This document shows, one piece after another, positions 48,086 to 59,537 of a stretch of DNA of 64,000 nucleotides. This DNA is from Candidatus Steffania adelgidicola (GTDB taxonomy: Bacteria > Pseudomonadota > Gammaproteobacteria > Enterobacterales > Enterobacteriaceae): assembly GCF_020541225.1 (NCBI RefSeq), contig NZ_CP045889.1, positions 496,001-560,000 on the forward strand. Direction: 5' to 3'. The position numbers were made by a program, and so were the translations under genes. The notes below the pieces were generated by a model, which did no database searches, had not been told where the DNA came from, and worked only from the letters and a program-made list of their open reading frames with translations. The first letter of the stretch is position 1, and every line of letters starts with the position of its first letter.

Positions 48086-50017
48086 ATGGCGAAGAACCTA
48101 ATTCTCTGGTTAGTTATTGCAGTCGTGCTGATGTCAGTATTCCAGAGCTTTGGGCCCAGCGAGTCTAATACACATAAAGTGGATTATTCCACTTTTATGT
48201 CTGAACTAAATCAAGATCAGGTTAGAGAAGCCCATATTAATGGGCGTGAGATCACTGTTACTAAAAAAGACAGTAATCGCTACATTACCTATATTCCGGT
48301 TAACGACCCGAAACTCATTGATATTCTGTTAACTAAAAACATTAAGGTTGTAGGCGAGCCGGTCGCAGAACCTAGTCTACTAGCCTCGATCTTTATTTCT
48401 TGGTTTCCGATGCTATTATTAATCGGAGTATGGATTTTCTTTATGCGGCAAATGCAGGGTGCTGGCGGAAAAGGTGCAATGTCATTTGGAAAGAGTAAGG
48501 CGAGAATGCTGACAGAAGACCAGATTAAAACAACTTTTTCCGATGTTGCTGGTTGTGATGAAGCAAAAGAAGAAGTTAGTGAGCTAGTCGAGTATCTTCG
48601 TGAGCCAAGCCGTTTTCAAAAGCTGGGTGGAAAAATCCCCAAAGGGGCGTTGATGGTTGGTCCTCCGGGGACCGGTAAAACATTACTCGCTAAGGCCATT
48701 GCTGGAGAAGCTAAAGTCCCGTTTTTTAGTATTTCTGGTTCCGATTTTGTAGAAATGTTTGTTGGTGTAGGTGCTTCTCGTGTACGGGACATGTTCGAAC
48801 AGGCAAAGAAATCGGCACCGTGTATTATCTTTATCGATGAAATCGACGCTGTTGGGCGGCAGCGGGGGGCAGGTCTTGGAGGGGGGCACGACGAACGTGA
48901 ACAGACGCTCAATCAGATGCTCGTCGAAATGGACGGCTTTGAAGGGAATGAAGGGATTATCGTTATTGCTGCGACTAATAGACCGGATGTTCTGGATCCA
49001 GCATTACTGCGGCCTGGCCGTTTCGATCGCCAGGTAGTGGTCGCACTTCCCGATGTTAGGGGTCGTGAACAGATTTTAAAAGTGCATATGCGTCGTGTAC
49101 CGTTAGCAAGTGATATGGATGCATCAGTGATTGCTCGTGGGACACCTGGTTTCTCTGGCGCTGATTTGGCGAACTTAGTAAATGAAGCGGCACTATTCGC
49201 AGCCAGAGGTACGAAACGTGTTGTGTCAATGACGGAATTTGAGAAAGCAAAAGACAAGATCATGATGGGGACAGAACGTCGTTCTATGGTAATGACGGAA
49301 GCGCAAAAAGAGTCTACTGCCTATCACGAAGCTGGTCACGCGATTATTGGTCGCTTGGTTCCTGATCATGATCCGGTGCATAAAGTAACGATCATTCCAC
49401 GTGGGTGTGCTTTGGGGGTAACCTTCTTTTTACCAGAAGGAGATACCCTTAGCGCTAGCCGACAGAAGCTTGAAAGCCAAATTTCTACTTTGTATGGAGG
49501 GAGGCTGGCCGAGGAGATTATTTACACTCCCGCGAAGGTTTCCACTGGGGCGTCTAATGATATCAAGATAGCGACCTCCATCGCCCGTAATATGGTAACT
49601 CAGTGGGGATTCTCTGAGAAGTTAGGTCCGTTACTATATGCGGAGGAAGAGGGAGAAATATTCCTTGGTCGCTCAGTAGGGAAGGCAAAGCATATGTCAG
49701 ATGAAACATCGCGCATAATTGATGAGGAAGTGAAATTGTTGATCGAAAGAAATTACATCCGTGCCCATAAGCTGCTAATGGAAAATATGGATATTCTACA
49801 TGCCATGAAGAATGCACTGATGAAATATGAAACTATCGATGCACCACAGATCGACGATTTAATGGACCGTAAGTCCGTCCGCCCGCCAGCAGGTTGGGAT
49901 GATACGATTTTTGGTAGTAGTATTGACGATGGGACACCACGAGAACCGATGCCAGTAGATGAGCCACGAGCCTCCAATTCTGGCAACGTCATATCAGAAG
50001 AATACCATAACCAATAA
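48086..50017 (+). CDS. ftsH: ATP-dependent zinc metalloprotease FtsH
   Basis: Membrane-bound AAA+ hexamer that degrades unassembled membrane proteins and regulators such as LpxC and sigma-32. 643 residues from ATG 48086 ([11 protein letters not shown]. coli 644). An in-frame TTG at 48077 lies eight bases after GAGG and is a real alternative. Two N-terminal membrane segments, Walker A GPPGTGKT, Walker B IIFIDEID, the pore motif [25 protein letters not shown] and the zinc site HEAGH are intact. Confidence 0.97.
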   Translation: MAKNLILWLVIAVVLMSVFQSFGPSESNTHKVDYSTFMSELNQDQVREAHINGREITVTKKDSNRYITYIPVNDPKLIDILLTKNIKVVGEPVAEPSLLASIFISWFPMLLLIGVWIFFMRQMQGAGGKGAMSFGKSKARMLTEDQIKTTFSDVAGCDEAKEEVSELVEYLREPSRFQKLGGKIPKGALMVGPPGTGKTLLAKAIAGEAKVPFFSISGSDFVEMFVGVGASRVRDMFEQAKKSAPCIIFIDEIDAVGRQRGAGLGGGHDEREQTLNQMLVEMDGFEGNEGIIVIAATNRPDVLDPALLRPGRFDRQVVVALPDVRGREQILKVHMRRVPLASDMDASVIARGTPGFSGADLANLVNEAALFAARGTKRVVSMTEFEKAKDKIMMGTERRSMVMTEAQKESTAYHEAGHAIIGRLVPDHDPVHKVTIIPRGCALGVTFFLPEGDTLSASRQKLESQISTLYGGRLAEEIIYTPAKVSTGASNDIKIATSIARNMVTQWGFSEKLGPLLYAEEEGEIFLGRSVGKAKHMSDETSRIIDEEVKLLIERNYIRAHKLLMENMDILHAMKNALMKYETIDAPQIDDLMDRKSVRPPAGWDDTIFGSSIDDGTPREPMPVDEPRASNSGNVISEEYHNQ

Positions 50018-50119
50018 TTTTTTTCTTCTCAGGTTTGTAGCGCAGACTCAGTATAGACGATGCTAAGATAAGAGAGGAGCATGTGCAGTTTTTATAGAAT
50101 AAAGAAACTACCGTTTTGC

Positions 50120-50713
50120 AAGTTATTATTTAATAACATACGTAGAATCTTTCGGCTACCCGGGTATGGAGAATGTTAGTGATGAGGCGAAAATATAATA
50201 TGTGGTGCTTGCCTTATCGGTCCTCTCTCTGCGTTTGGATGCCTTTATTTCGTTTGGTATATACCTTCCAGGCCTTACTGGTGAGATAAAGTGTAGCGGC
50301 CGGGGCTCATTTAATTCATGATATCCTTCGCTCAAGGAGCCAAGGTTGCTTATTTGCTGATAGAAAGAGTCAAGGCTCTATTTACCTGATGCATATATAG
50401 GAAGAACCCGGTGCCATGTGGAAGGCATCGCATCATGAAAATTTCTTGGAAGAAGATGTTTATTCGTTACAGCATATCAAGCGCTGTAAAGAGGCTAGAA
50501 TTACTAAGAATAGATTCGTTCTTGATTTGGGATTGAGCTTTGGTAAAACATTAGCGCATATTTGAGAAACAAGTTTCGGATAGTCTTGCCTATACCTTTA
50601 TTGCACCTATACAGGGGACAAATATTATCCGGGTACATGATGTCAGTAAGACTCTGGAGGCAATGTATATTGTGGAGGCTATCATTGCAGCGAAGGTAAT
50701 GTATTTTCAATGA
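50120..50713 (+). pseudogene. folP: Dihydropteroate synthase FolP, inactivated
   Basis: It lies between ftsH and glmM as in E. coli. Family pieces run in order through several frames: ESFGYPGMENVSDEA (family ESTRPGAAEVSVEEE), LRLDAFIS, LIHDILRS, YLMHI followed by TAG, RCKEARITKNRFVLDLG then LSFGK (family RCEQAGIAKEKLLLDPG, FGFGK), and [17 protein letters not shown] at the end. The final TGA overlaps the glmM ATG. The N-terminal third is lost and several stops and frameshifts are present. FolP makes dihydropteroate for folate. Confidence 0.88.
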
Positions 50714-52047
50714 GTAAGCATAAATACTTTGGTACCGATGGAATCCGCGGTAAGGTTGGTGATGTCCCAATTACACCGGATTTTTTTCTAAAATTAGGAT
50801 GGGCCGCCGGTAAGGTACTTGCCCGCCATGGCTCACGTAAAATTATTATCGGTAAAGATACCCGTATCTCTGGTTACATGCTGGAGTCAGCGTTGGAGGC
50901 AGGGCTGTCTGCTGCCGGCTTATCCGTGGCTTTTACTGGTCCGATGCCGACTCCGGCTATCGCCTACTTAACTCGTATCTTTCGTGCTGAGGCTGGCATT
51001 GTTATTTCGGCTTCCCATAATCTTTTTTATGATAATGGTATTAAGTTTTTTTCCATTGATGGGACGAAGCTTTCCGATAAGGTAGAAGCAGCGATTGAGG
51101 AGGAACTAGCTAAACCTTTATCTTGCGTTGATTCTTCAGAGTTGGGAACAGGTAGTTGGATTGTTGATGCGGCCGGGCGTTATATTGAGTTCTGCAAGAG
51201 AACTTTCCCAGGCAATTTAAGTCTTTATGGACTAAAGATTGTTGTTGATTGTGCTAATGGAGCCACATATCATATCGCGCCTAGCGTATTGTGTGAACTT
51301 GGTGCGACAGTAGTGACTCTGGGATGTAATCCGGATGGCATAAATATTAATCAAGAGTGCGGTGCGACTTATCTAGGTTTGTTGCAAAGTCGGGTATTGG
51401 CTGAGAAAGCTGATTTAGGTATCGCCTATGACGGCGACGGCGATCGGGTAATAATGGTGGACCATTTTGGTCAGAGAGTAGATGGAGACCAGATTTTATA
51501 TATCATCACCAGGGAAAGATTGCGCCGGGGAAAGTTGTCCGGTGGCGTAGTGGGCACACTGATGAGCAATGTGGGGCTTGAACTGGCACTAAAAAAACTA
51601 GGGGTCCCTTTTGTACGTGCTCATGTGGGTGATCGCTATGTGATTGAAAAAATGAAGGAGAAAAGATGGAGTATGGGTGCGGAAAACTCTGGCCACATTA
51701 TTATCCTGGATAAGTCAACTACTGGTGATGGTATTGTCGCTGGACTTCAAGTTTTATCAGCAATGGTTGATAATCATGTTACTTTACATGATCTGTGTGG
51801 TGGTATGCGACTGTTTCCGCAAACTCTAATCAACGTTCATTTGACTCGACACCATGATCCCTTGGAAACTGCGTCAGTAAAGCAAGCAAGCGCTAATGTA
51901 GAACAAAAGCTTAGAGGGCGCGGGCGGGTGTTGTTACGAAAATCTGGTACTGAACCCCTTATCCGGGTCATGGTTGAGGGAGAAGATCCTAATGAGGTAA
52001 GCCGGCTGGCATATTATATTGCTGATGCCCTGAAAGATGAAAGCTAG
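50710..52047 (+). CDS. glmM: Phosphoglucosamine mutase GlmM
   Basis: Interconverts glucosamine-6-P and glucosamine-1-P on the way to UDP-GlcNAc. 445 residues, as in E. coli. The phosphoserine loop is [13 protein letters not shown], the metal loop is DGDGDR, the sugar loop GAENSGHI and the phosphate site [15 protein letters not shown]. Its start is still tied by ATGA to the dead folP frame, so translation coupling must have been replaced; no strong SD is seen. Confidence 0.96.
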   Translation: MSKHKYFGTDGIRGKVGDVPITPDFFLKLGWAAGKVLARHGSRKIIIGKDTRISGYMLESALEAGLSAAGLSVAFTGPMPTPAIAYLTRIFRAEAGIVISASHNLFYDNGIKFFSIDGTKLSDKVEAAIEEELAKPLSCVDSSELGTGSWIVDAAGRYIEFCKRTFPGNLSLYGLKIVVDCANGATYHIAPSVLCELGATVVTLGCNPDGININQECGATYLGLLQSRVLAEKADLGIAYDGDGDRVIMVDHFGQRVDGDQILYIITRERLRRGKLSGGVVGTLMSNVGLELALKKLGVPFVRAHVGDRYVIEKMKEKRWSMGAENSGHIIILDKSTTGDGIVAGLQVLSAMVDNHVTLHDLCGGMRLFPQTLINVHLTRHHDPLETASVKQASANVEQKLRGRGRVLLRKSGTEPLIRVMVEGEDPNEVSRLAYYIADALKDES

Positions 52048-52210
52048 AGGTGGTAGCTGATAAGCATCTATTACTAACAAACGATCCTGTTGGTTATAAA
52101 ATTTGCTTGCGGAGGGTGAGTATATTAGTTAATATTTATATCCGCTTGAATAAAGATGTATATCGATTACACGCTATCTTAGCGTAAGATGGTAAGGATG
52201 TTTAAAGGTT

Positions 52211-52540
52211 ATGCACCAGGCACTATTAGTGATGCTTCTGTTAATAGCGATTGTTCTAGTTGCATTAATTATGCTTCAACAAGGTAAAGGTGTTGACATG
52301 GGATCCTCGTCTGGTACAGGCGTATCTGGCACCTTATTTGGTTCAAATGGTTCCGGTAACTTTATGACTCGCATGATTGCGGTAATGGCAACGCTCTTTT
52401 TTTTGCTCAGTTTGTTATTAGGTAATCTAAGTAGTCAGCATGAAAAAAATAGCCAGTGGGATACTCTAAATCAGCCTCAGAAACCAGATCAATCACTAGC
52501 CGGAGCGCCAGTGAAAGCAGGCCACGATATTTCACAGTAA
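52211..52540 (+). CDS. secG: Protein-export membrane protein SecG
   Basis: 109 residues (E. coli 110) with two transmembrane helices. Family segments LIMLQQGKGVDMGSSSGTG and GSGNFMTRM are intact. It stimulates SecYEG translocation. The hydrophilic tail is shorter on Gln/Pro repeats. It follows glmM by 163 bases. Confidence 0.94.
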   Translation: MHQALLVMLLLIAIVLVALIMLQQGKGVDMGSSSGTGVSGTLFGSNGSGNFMTRMIAVMATLFFLLSLLLGNLSSQHEKNSQWDTLNQPQKPDQSLAGAPVKAGHDISQ

Positions 52541-52564
52541 TCATTTAGCATAATGATTACAGGA

Positions 52565-52570
52565 TATAAT
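52565..52570 (+). promoter_or_regulatory. Possible -10 of the tRNA-Leu promoter
   Basis: A TATAAT begins 20 bases before the tRNA-Leu 5' end. No good -35 is seen at 16-18 bases upstream, so read-through from secG is an alternative. Confidence 0.35.
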
Positions 52571-52584
52571 TAACAGTATAAAGT

Positions 52585-52671
52585 GCCGAGGTGGTGGAAT
52601 TGGCAGACACGCTACCTTGAGGTGGTAGTGCTCAGTTGAGCTTACGGGTTCAAGTCCCGTCCTCGGCACCA
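52585..52671 (+). tRNA. leuU: tRNA-Leu (anticodon GAG)
   Basis: 87 bases including an encoded CCA. Acceptor stem GCCGAGG/CCTCGGC with discriminator A, anticodon loop TTGAGGT (GAG at 52619-52621), a long class II variable arm, and T arm GGGTTCAAGTCCC. It sits after secG like leuU of E. coli and reads CUY codons. Confidence 0.97.
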
Positions 52672-52685
52672 ATGCTATAGATAAT

Positions 52686-52714
52686 TTGCTTTTATAAGAT
52701 TAGTAGCGTACTAT
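52686..52714 (+). promoter_or_regulatory. Promoter of the initiator tRNA gene
   Basis: TTGCTT (52686-52691), a 17-base spacer and TACTAT (52709-52714). The standard start point, seven bases after the -10, is 52721, the first base of the mature tRNA. E. coli has a promoter at this place for metY-nusA. Confidence 0.6.
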
Positions 52715-52720
52715 TTCTAA

Positions 52721-52797
<77 letters not shown>

Positions 52798-52901
52798 TAT
52801 TCAGCTCGTAAGAATCAGGTTTATCATGATCTATATTTTAATATAATTATTTTAATTTTTTTTAACAGTGCCTATAATTGTATAAGGTTTAGTTATTTAA
52901 C

Positions 52902-52927
52902 ACCCCCGAATTTTCGGGGTTTTTTTA
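52902..52927 (+). terminator. First terminator after the tRNA genes
   Basis: CCCCGAA/TTCGGGG stem with a tight loop followed by a T8 run. It is about 105 bases after tRNA-fMet and would limit transcription into nusA. Confidence 0.85.
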
Positions 52928-52948
52928 TCATTGCACTGCAGAAATATT

Positions 52949-52969
52949 GGGCTAATTAGCCCTTTTTTT
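52949..52969 (+). terminator. Second, tandem terminator
   Basis: GGGCTAATTAGCCC is a perfect 14-base palindrome followed by seven T. It is 22 bases after the first. Two tandem terminators fit an attenuator between the tRNA and the nusA operon. Confidence 0.75.
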
Positions 52970-52990
52970 ATGTCTTGAAGAGGGGTGACC

Positions 52991-53281
52991 GTGTGTATAT
53001 GAGAATAAAAAATTAATAGAGATCCCACAGGACTACTGAAAACTACTTTCCTAGACTACTGGAGATCAAGAATCTTCTCTCCGCAGTCTGTAACCTTAAA
53101 ATCTCCGTACTGGATCTAGATCGCCCGCTATCTATTAGCGCACATTTGAACGGATTCATCGGTAGTAGGGGATGATCAAGGCGGTTGATGGTGAAGTAAT
53201 TATGGTGATGGCAGATGGGAAAGATAAAGTGTTTTGCTATGAATAACTATCTAGCAAGCAAACCAAATACTTCATTATTAA
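52991..53281 (+). pseudogene. rimP: Ribosome maturation factor RimP, inactivated
   Basis: It begins with the GTG that corresponds to the E. coli start and a still similar leader (TTGAAGAGG...). Past early stops, LDLDRPL...F.G near 53110-53165 fits GLDRPL...FVGE, and IKAVDGEVIMVMADGKDKVF (53174-53233) fits the RimP C-terminal domain almost fully before a TAA. The span is about 290 bases instead of 453, so the middle is deleted. RimP assists 30S assembly. Confidence 0.88.
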
Positions 53282-53302
53282 CGTTCTACTGAGGCAACTA
53301 GG

Positions 53303-54790
53303 ATGAATAAAGAAATTCTGGCTGTTATTGAGGCAGTGTCTAACGAGAAAGCTGTCACACGGGAAAAAATTTTTGAAGCGCTAGAAATGGCACTGGCGAC
53401 TGCAACAAAGAAAAAGCATGAACAGGATATTGAAGTGCGCGTCAGTATTGATCGTAAATCTGGAGATTTTGATACATACCGTCGTTGGCTTATCGTAGAG
53501 GAAGTGACTCAGCCCACCCGAGAGATCACACTGGATGCTGCTCAATTTGACGATTCAGAGGCGAAGCTTAGCGGCTATTTCGAAGATAAAATCGCATCAG
53601 TCGTATTTGATCGCATTACCACACAGACAGCTAAACAAGTGATTGTTCAGAAAGTGCGTGAAGCAGAGCGGGCGATGGTGGTTGAGCAGTTCCGTAAGCA
53701 TCAAGGGGAGATCGTTAGCGGTATTGTAAAAAAAGTGAATCGGGATAGCATTACTCTAGACTTGGGCAGTAATGCTGAAGCAGTGATTACCCGAGAGGAT
53801 ATGTTGCCACGTGAAAATTTCCGTCCTGGTGACCGTATCCGCGGTGTGTTGTATTCTGTGCGGCCAGAAGCGCGGGGTGCACAGCTTTTTATCAGTCGTT
53901 CGAGATCAGAGATGCTCATTGAGCTCTTTCGCATTGAAGTACCAGAAATAGGTGAGGAAGTTATTGAAATAAAGGCTGCCGCGCGCGATCCGGGTTCACG
54001 TGCAAAAATTGCTGTAAAGACTAATGATAAGCGTATTGATCCGGTGGGTGCCTGCGTCGGTATGCGCGGCGCACGTGTCCAAGCAGTTTCTAGCGAACTG
54101 GGGGGGGAACGTATTGATATTGTACTCTGGGACGATAATCCGGCCACTTTCGCGATTAATGCTATGGCGCCCGCTGATGTTTCCTCAATCGTACTCGATG
54201 AAGATAAGCACACTATGGACATTGCGGTAGAAGGAAGCAATCTAGCGCAGGCTATCGGAAGAAATGGACAAAATGTCCGCCTTGCTTCGCAACTCAGTGG
54301 TTGGGAGATTAATGTGATGACAGTGGAAAATCTGAAGGCTAAACATCAAGCTGAAGCCTGTGCAGCCATTGATATCTTTACTCGTAATTTAGATATTGAC
54401 GAAACATTAGCGACACTCTTAGTGGAGGAAGGTTTCTCTTCTCTTGAGGAGTTAGCTTACGTACCGTTCAATGAACTGCTGGAGATTAAAGGGCTCAATA
54501 TAGAAATTATAGAAGACCTGAGAAAACGAGCGAAGAATGCGCTGACTATGATTAGTTTATTAGAGGAAAATAATCGTGGAATAGGGATGCCAGCTGAAGA
54601 CTTGTTAGGTCTGCCTGAGCTGGAGTGTGATGTAGCGCGGAAATTGGCAGCACGTGGTGTGTGTACACTGGAAGATCTTGCCGAACAGGGTGTTGACGAC
54701 TTGTCAGATATTGAAGGATTGAGTAGTGAAAAAGCCGGTCAGCTGATTATGGCTTCACGCAATATTTGCTGGTTTGGTGATAATGAGTAA
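53303..54790 (+). CDS. nusA: Transcription termination/antitermination factor NusA
   Basis: 495 residues, as in E. coli. N-terminal polymerase-binding domain, S1 domain ([21 protein letters not shown]), two KH domains ([14 protein letters not shown] and [15 protein letters not shown]) and two C-terminal acidic repeats ([33 protein letters not shown]). A G8 run at 54100-54107 is in frame (Leu-Gly-Gly-Glu). Now the first intact gene after the tRNA terminators. Confidence 0.97.
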   Translation: MNKEILAVIEAVSNEKAVTREKIFEALEMALATATKKKHEQDIEVRVSIDRKSGDFDTYRRWLIVEEVTQPTREITLDAAQFDDSEAKLSGYFEDKIASVVFDRITTQTAKQVIVQKVREAERAMVVEQFRKHQGEIVSGIVKKVNRDSITLDLGSNAEAVITREDMLPRENFRPGDRIRGVLYSVRPEARGAQLFISRSRSEMLIELFRIEVPEIGEEVIEIKAAARDPGSRAKIAVKTNDKRIDPVGACVGMRGARVQAVSSELGGERIDIVLWDDNPATFAINAMAPADVSSIVLDEDKHTMDIAVEGSNLAQAIGRNGQNVRLASQLSGWEINVMTVENLKAKHQAEACAAIDIFTRNLDIDETLATLLVEEGFSSLEELAYVPFNELLEIKGLNIEIIEDLRKRAKNALTMISLLEENNRGIGMPAEDLLGLPELECDVARKLAARGVCTLEDLAEQGVDDLSDIEGLSSEKAGQLIMASRNICWFGDNE

Positions 54791-54815
54791 TAAACTGTAG
54801 CAGGAAAGGAACAGC

Positions 54816-57479
54816 ATGACAGATTTAACTGTAAAATCGCTCGCTACAGAAATGCAGATTTCGGTTGATCGCCTGATACAGCAATTTGCTGATGCTGGCA
54901 TTAATAAAACCGGAGTTGATTCTGTAACCCAGCAGGAAAAAGACATTTTACTGGCGTATCTGAACCGCGATCGCGGTTCGGCGCTCAACAAATTAACTTT
55001 GCAGCGTAAAATACGCAGTACTTTAAACATTCCCAGCACCGGTGGTAAAAGTAAGTCAGTTCAAATTGAAGTGCGCAAAAAGCGCATCTATGTGCAACGA
55101 GATTTAAAAGTAGAAGAACAGGGTAGACGCGAAGAAGAAAATCTGGTGAAGCACCAGACTGAACATGAAGAAAATCCAAAAGGAAAACGCGCTGCTGAAG
55201 AGAAGACTAAACAAAAAAATTCTGGACAAGCAAAGCGTTTGGCAGAAAGTGATAAATTGACTAATCAGCAGACAAATACTATGAGTAAGTTACCACAGGC
55301 AACTGAAAAAGCTCGCCGCGAAGCGGAAATTGTTAAGCTGAGGCGAAAAGCGGAAGAGGAAGCTCGGCGGAAGGTCGAAGAAAAGGCTCGTCAGGTTTCG
55401 GAAGAAGCACGTCGTATGGCCGATTCATTCGGTGGTATATGGGATCATGCATCTGAGCCGATAGAGGAAGATACCACTGATTACCATGTCACCACCTCTC
55501 ATCACGCCAGGGAAGCTGAAGATGAAAACGATCGTAAAGTAGAAAACGATCGTCACATTCGTAACCGCGGTGGTAAATCTTCTAAGCAGAAAAAGACGAA
55601 TCGATTATCTGAATCAAAAGCAGATCGGGAAGAAGCGCGTGTGGTTGGCCGTGGCGGGAAAAACAAGCGAAAACCGAGCACTTTAATGCAAAGCTTTAAT
55701 AAGCCAGCGCAAGCGGTGAATCGTGATGTGCTCATCAGCGAAACCATTACTGTAGCTGACTTAGCTAACAAGATGGCAGTTAAGGGATCGCAAATCATTA
55801 AAATGATGATGAAATTAGGTGCTATGGCGACTATTAACCAGGTAATTGATCAGGAAATCGCTCAATTGGTGGCGGAAGAAATGGGTCACAAGGTAATCCT
55901 CCTCCGTGAGAATGAGCTGGAAGAGTCATTGATGTCTGACCGTGATACTGGAAACTCTGCCACCGCGGAACCGCGCGCACCTGTTGTAACTATTATGGGA
56001 CACGTTGATCATGGTAAAACCTCACTACTAGATTACATCCGTTCTACAAAGGTAGCAGCAGGTGAAGCAGGTGGTATTACTCAGCATATTGGCGCGTATC
56101 ATGTGGAAACTGAGAATGGTATGATTACCTTTCTTGATACTCCTGGGCATGCAGCCTTTACTGCGATGCGCGCTCGCGGTGCGCAGGCAACAGATATTGT
56201 AGTACTGGTGGTGGCTGCTGATGATGGCGTTATGCCGCAGACCATCGAAGCTATTCAGCATGCGAAGGCGGCCAGAGTACCAATCGTGACAGCGGTTAAC
56301 AAGATTGATAAAGCGGAATCAGATCCTGATCGCGTCAAGAATGCACTAACCCAATATGGTGTTATTCCAGAAGAATGGGGTGGTGAAAACCAGTTCGTTC
56401 ATGTGTCGGCTAAGTCTGGCGAGGGCATTGATGAACTCCTAAACGCTATCCTTTTACAGGCGGAGATCCTAGATCTAAAAGCAAACTCCAATGGTATGGC
56501 TAACGGTGTCGTCATTGAATCCTTCCTGGATAAAGGACGTGGTCCAGTTGCGACCGTGCTGATACGTGAAGGTACTTTGCATCAAGGGGATATTGTTTTA
56601 TGCGGTTTCGAGTATGGGCGCGTGCGTGCCATGCGTGACGAACTGGCTCGAGAGATACCTTTTGCGGGCCCTTCGATTCCGGTTGAAATCCTCGGTTTAT
56701 CGGGGGTGCCGGCTGCAGGTGATGAAGCAACGGTTGTACGCGATGAAAAGAAAGCACGTGAAGTAGCTCTATATCGTCAAACCAAGTTCCGCGAACTTAA
56801 ACTCGCTCGCCAGCAGAAATCAAAACTGGAAAACATGTTTGCTAATATGACTGAAGGTGAAGTATCTGAACTGAATATCGTCTTGAAGTCTGACGTACAA
56901 GGTTCAGCTGAAGCTATCAGCTCTGCGCTAGAAAATTTATCTACAGATGAAGTAAAAGTGAAAATTATAGGCTCTGGTGTTGGTGGTATTACTGAGACTG
57001 ACGCGACGCTATCAGCAGCCTCTAATGCCATCTTACTCGGGTTTAATGTCCGGGCTGATTCCTCCGCTCGTCGAGTTATCGAAACAGAAAATTTAGATCT
57101 TCGTTATTACTCTGTCATATATGATTTGATTGATGAAGTTAAGCAGGCAATGAGTGGCATGCTAGCTCCGGAGTATAAACAGGAAATTATTGGATTAGCG
57201 GAAGTGCGGAATATGTTCCATTCACCTAAATTCGGCGAGATTGCCGGTTGTATGGTGACAGAGGGTGTGGTGAAGCGTTATAATAAGATCCGCGTTCTAC
57301 GTGATCATGTAGTCATTTACGAAGGTGTATTAGAATCGCTTCGTCGTTTTAAAGATGATGTTAACGAAGTGCGTAATGGTATGGAATGTGGTATTGGCGT
57401 TAAGCACTATCACAACATTCGTATAGGTGATGTGATTGAGGTATTTGAAACCATTGAAATACAGCGCACTATTAGTTGA
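54816..57479 (+). CDS. infB: Translation initiation factor IF-2
   Basis: 887 residues (E. coli 890). N-terminal IF2 associated domain, a long charged linker rich in Arg, Glu and Lys (about residues 75-290), then the G domain with [31 protein letters not shown] and NKIDK, and the C-terminal domains that bind fMet-tRNA (C2: [18 protein letters not shown]). Internal starts for shorter IF2 forms are plausible but not assigned. Binding to formyl-Met is normally part of its role; see the fmt relic. Confidence 0.97.
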   Translation: MTDLTVKSLATEMQISVDRLIQQFADAGINKTGVDSVTQQEKDILLAYLNRDRGSALNKLTLQRKIRSTLNIPSTGGKSKSVQIEVRKKRIYVQRDLKVEEQGRREEENLVKHQTEHEENPKGKRAAEEKTKQKNSGQAKRLAESDKLTNQQTNTMSKLPQATEKARREAEIVKLRRKAEEEARRKVEEKARQVSEEARRMADSFGGIWDHASEPIEEDTTDYHVTTSHHAREAEDENDRKVENDRHIRNRGGKSSKQKKTNRLSESKADREEARVVGRGGKNKRKPSTLMQSFNKPAQAVNRDVLISETITVADLANKMAVKGSQIIKMMMKLGAMATINQVIDQEIAQLVAEEMGHKVILLRENELEESLMSDRDTGNSATAEPRAPVVTIMGHVDHGKTSLLDYIRSTKVAAGEAGGITQHIGAYHVETENGMITFLDTPGHAAFTAMRARGAQATDIVVLVVAADDGVMPQTIEAIQHAKAARVPIVTAVNKIDKAESDPDRVKNALTQYGVIPEEWGGENQFVHVSAKSGEGIDELLNAILLQAEILDLKANSNGMANGVVIESFLDKGRGPVATVLIREGTLHQGDIVLCGFEYGRVRAMRDELAREIPFAGPSIPVEILGLSGVPAAGDEATVVRDEKKAREVALYRQTKFRELKLARQQKSKLENMFANMTEGEVSELNIVLKSDVQGSAEAISSALENLSTDEVKVKIIGSGVGGITETDATLSAASNAILLGFNVRADSSARRVIETENLDLRYYSVIYDLIDEVKQAMSGMLAPEYKQEIIGLAEVRNMFHSPKFGEIAGCMVTEGVVKRYNKIRVLRDHVVIYEGVLESLRRFKDDVNEVRNGMECGIGVKHYHNIRIGDVIEVFETIEIQRTIS

Positions 57480-57548
57480 TAATACATCAATAGCGCTGCT
57501 GCACTACAGAAAGGTGAATATTCTGCTTATTTTTCTGGAGAATGTACA

Positions 57549-57971
57549 ATGAAAAAAGAATATAGCCGTACCCAGCGTGTTGCGCAGGAGATGCGAAAGG
57601 AAATTGCTATCATTTTACAACATGCGATCAAAGATCCAAGGATTGGTATGACGACGGTATCTGGAGTTGAAGTGTCGCGTGATTTAGCCTATGCTAAAGT
57701 ATTCGTTACTTTTCTAAATGAAAACAGCCCTGAGCAGGTTAAAATTGGGGTACGGGCACTGCAAGATGCAGTGGGTTTTGTACGTGGTCTTTTAAGTAAA
57801 ACGATGCGCCTACGTGCTATACCAGCATTAACTTTTTTTTACGATAATTCTCTGATTGAAGGTATGCGCCTCGCTGATTTAGTTAGTGAGGTGGTAAAAA
57901 ACGACCGTCTACGTCGCGATAGAAGTTTAGTGAATAATGAAAGCTGCATGCATCAGGATAAGAAAGACTGA
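57549..57971 (+). CDS. rbfA: Ribosome-binding factor A
   Basis: 140 residues (E. coli 133). KH-type protein that matures the 16S 5' end. Contains [30 protein letters not shown] and the family Ala-interrupted helix [15 protein letters not shown]. Its TGA overlaps the truB ATG (TGATG). Kept although its partner rimP is lost. Confidence 0.95.
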   Translation: MKKEYSRTQRVAQEMRKEIAIILQHAIKDPRIGMTTVSGVEVSRDLAYAKVFVTFLNENSPEQVKIGVRALQDAVGFVRGLLSKTMRLRAIPALTFFYDNSLIEGMRLADLVSEVVKNDRLRRDRSLVNNESCMHQDKKD

Positions 57972-58912
57972 TGGGACGGCCAAGGTGTCGTGGTCGTGAT
58001 ATTAATGGTATCGTTCTTCTGGATAAACCGATCGGGCTGTCTTCCAATGAACTTCTTCAAAAAGTTAAGCGCTTGTTTCGCGCTAATAAGGCTGGACACA
58101 CCGGTGCATTAGATCCTCTAGCGACCGGTATGCTCCCTATTTGCCTTGGTGAGGCAACTAAATTTTCCCAGTATTTGCTAGATGCCGATAAGCGTTATCG
58201 GGTCACTGCCAGGCTTGGTAAGCGTACCGATACCGCTGATGCTTTCGGAAAGACGATTAGCCTACGCCCGGTATTTCTAGATAAAGCGAAATTAGAAGCA
58301 GCGTTATCTCAGTTCCTTGGTGAAAGTTGGCAAGTTCCATCGATGTTTTCCGCGCTGAAATATCAGGGATGTCCATTATATGAATATGCCCGAAAAGGCA
58401 TCATGGTGGCGCGCAAGGAACGGCGAATTTACGTGTATGATTTGAAGTTACATTACTGGGATCTGACTCAGGTTGAATTAGAAATTCATTGTTCTAAAGG
58501 TACTTACATTCGTACTATTATCGATGATTTAGGTGAACGTCTCCACTGTGGCGCCCATGTTATAGCGTTACGCCGTTTAGCTGTTTCACAGTATCCTACT
58601 GAAGCTATGGTAACCTTTGAGGCGTTACAGGCCATAGCTCTTGGCGCGCCTGAGGCGTCAGCAACTCTAACTCAGTTAGATTCACTGTTGTTATCGGTAG
58701 ATAGCGCGCTTACGAATATGCCAGTAGTACATCTTCCATCTGATATTGCAGAACGGATACGGTTTGGGCAAACCGTATTACTTACTGTTTACCAAAAAGC
58801 TGCTCTGGTACGTATTATCGCAGGAGATTCTAGGCAATTTCTCGGTATTGGTGAAATTGTAATGCCTGGCCGATTAATTCCGCGCCGCTTGATGGCAGAA
58901 TCGCCTGCTTGA
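57971..58912 (+). CDS. truB: tRNA pseudouridine(55) synthase TruB
   Basis: 313 residues (E. coli 314). Catalytic Asp in [24 protein letters not shown] segment, and [19 protein letters not shown]-terminal PUA-like domain present. Start coupled to rbfA. Confidence 0.95.
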   Translation: MGRPRCRGRDINGIVLLDKPIGLSSNELLQKVKRLFRANKAGHTGALDPLATGMLPICLGEATKFSQYLLDADKRYRVTARLGKRTDTADAFGKTISLRPVFLDKAKLEAALSQFLGESWQVPSMFSALKYQGCPLYEYARKGIMVARKERRIYVYDLKLHYWDLTQVELEIHCSKGTYIRTIIDDLGERLHCGAHVIALRRLAVSQYPTEAMVTFEALQAIALGAPEASATLTQLDSLLLSVDSALTNMPVVHLPSDIAERIRFGQTVLLTVYQKAALVRIIAGDSRQFLGIGEIVMPGRLIPRRLMAESPA

Positions 58913-58956
58913 TCATGCCATCGTCTTGCGAGTAACATACCTGAAGAGTAAAATAC

Positions 58957-58977
58957 CCCGGTCTTTATAAGACCGGG
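58957..58977. repeat. Inverted repeat before rpsO
   Basis: CCCGGTCTT-TAT-AAGACCGGG: nine perfect pairs, 45 bases after truB and 56 before rpsO. There is no T run, so it may be a processing site or an RNA stabiliser rather than a terminator. Confidence 0.5.
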
Positions 58978-59032
58978 TAGATAAATTAGAGATCGGCGCT
59001 TATTATTTTATAATCATTGTTGGAGTTTTATG

Positions 59033-59302
59033 ATGTCTCTAAGTGTTGCAGCGAAAGCGAAAATTGTTTCTGATTTCAGCCATAATGCCAAAGACAGCGG
59101 CTCTACTGTTGTTCAGGTTGCTCTTTTAACAGCTCAAATTAACCATTTGCAGGGGCATCTTGCAAAACACAAAAAGGATCACCACAGCCGCCGTGGTTTG
59201 TTGCATATGGTTTCACAGCGTCGTAAGCTACTTGACTACCTGAAGGGCCACAATCTATCGCATTATAGCAGCCTAATTGAACGTTTAAGTTTGCGGCGAT
59301 AA
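59033..59302 (+). CDS. rpsO: 30S ribosomal protein S15
   Basis: 89 residues from the second of two adjacent ATG codons (59033), seven bases after GGAG, equal to E. coli. Four-helix 16S central-domain binder: [20 protein letters not shown]. In E. coli S15 represses its own mRNA through a leader pseudoknot, which was not tested here. Confidence 0.97.
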   Translation: MSLSVAAKAKIVSDFSHNAKDSGSTVVQVALLTAQINHLQGHLAKHKKDHHSRRGLLHMVSQRRKLLDYLKGHNLSHYSSLIERLSLRR

Positions 59303-59318
59303 CCTAGATAGTTGCAAG

Positions 59319-59350
59319 AGAAAAGGGGCCATATAAGGCCCCTTTTTTCT
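59319..59350 (+). terminator. rpsO terminator
   Basis: AAAAGGGGCC-ATATAA-GGCCCCTTTT stem followed by T run and CT. 17 bases after the rpsO stop, as in E. coli where it lies between rpsO and pnp. Confidence 0.9.
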
Positions 59351-59432
59351 TGAATACCCCTCGTATCATGTGAGGTATAATGGCTGAAATATGGTTGAGG
59401 CTTAGTCGGTTCTGGCATTTCTAAGGTAAATG

Positions 59433-59494
59433 CAGCTACCGTGTTTTTATTAGCCTCGAGATACCATGAGAAGATTGTTAGTGAACGGTAGCTG
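59433..59494 (+). promoter_or_regulatory. Long-range stem in the pnp leader (candidate RNase III site)
   Basis: CAGCTACCGT at 59433-59442 pairs perfectly with ACGGTAGCTG at 59485-59494 across a 42-base loop, 44 bases upstream of the pnp start. In E. coli the pnp leader folds into a stem cut by RNase III, after which PNPase degrades the leader and represses itself. Form and position agree. Confidence 0.5.
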
Positions 59495-59537
59495 ATTTAT
59501 TTTAAAAAGCTCCGTATACTTTAAAAAGGAAATTATT

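Noticed and set aside
49563-49817. Antisense frames within ftsH
   Set aside because: They lie opposite conserved ftsH codons without start signals.
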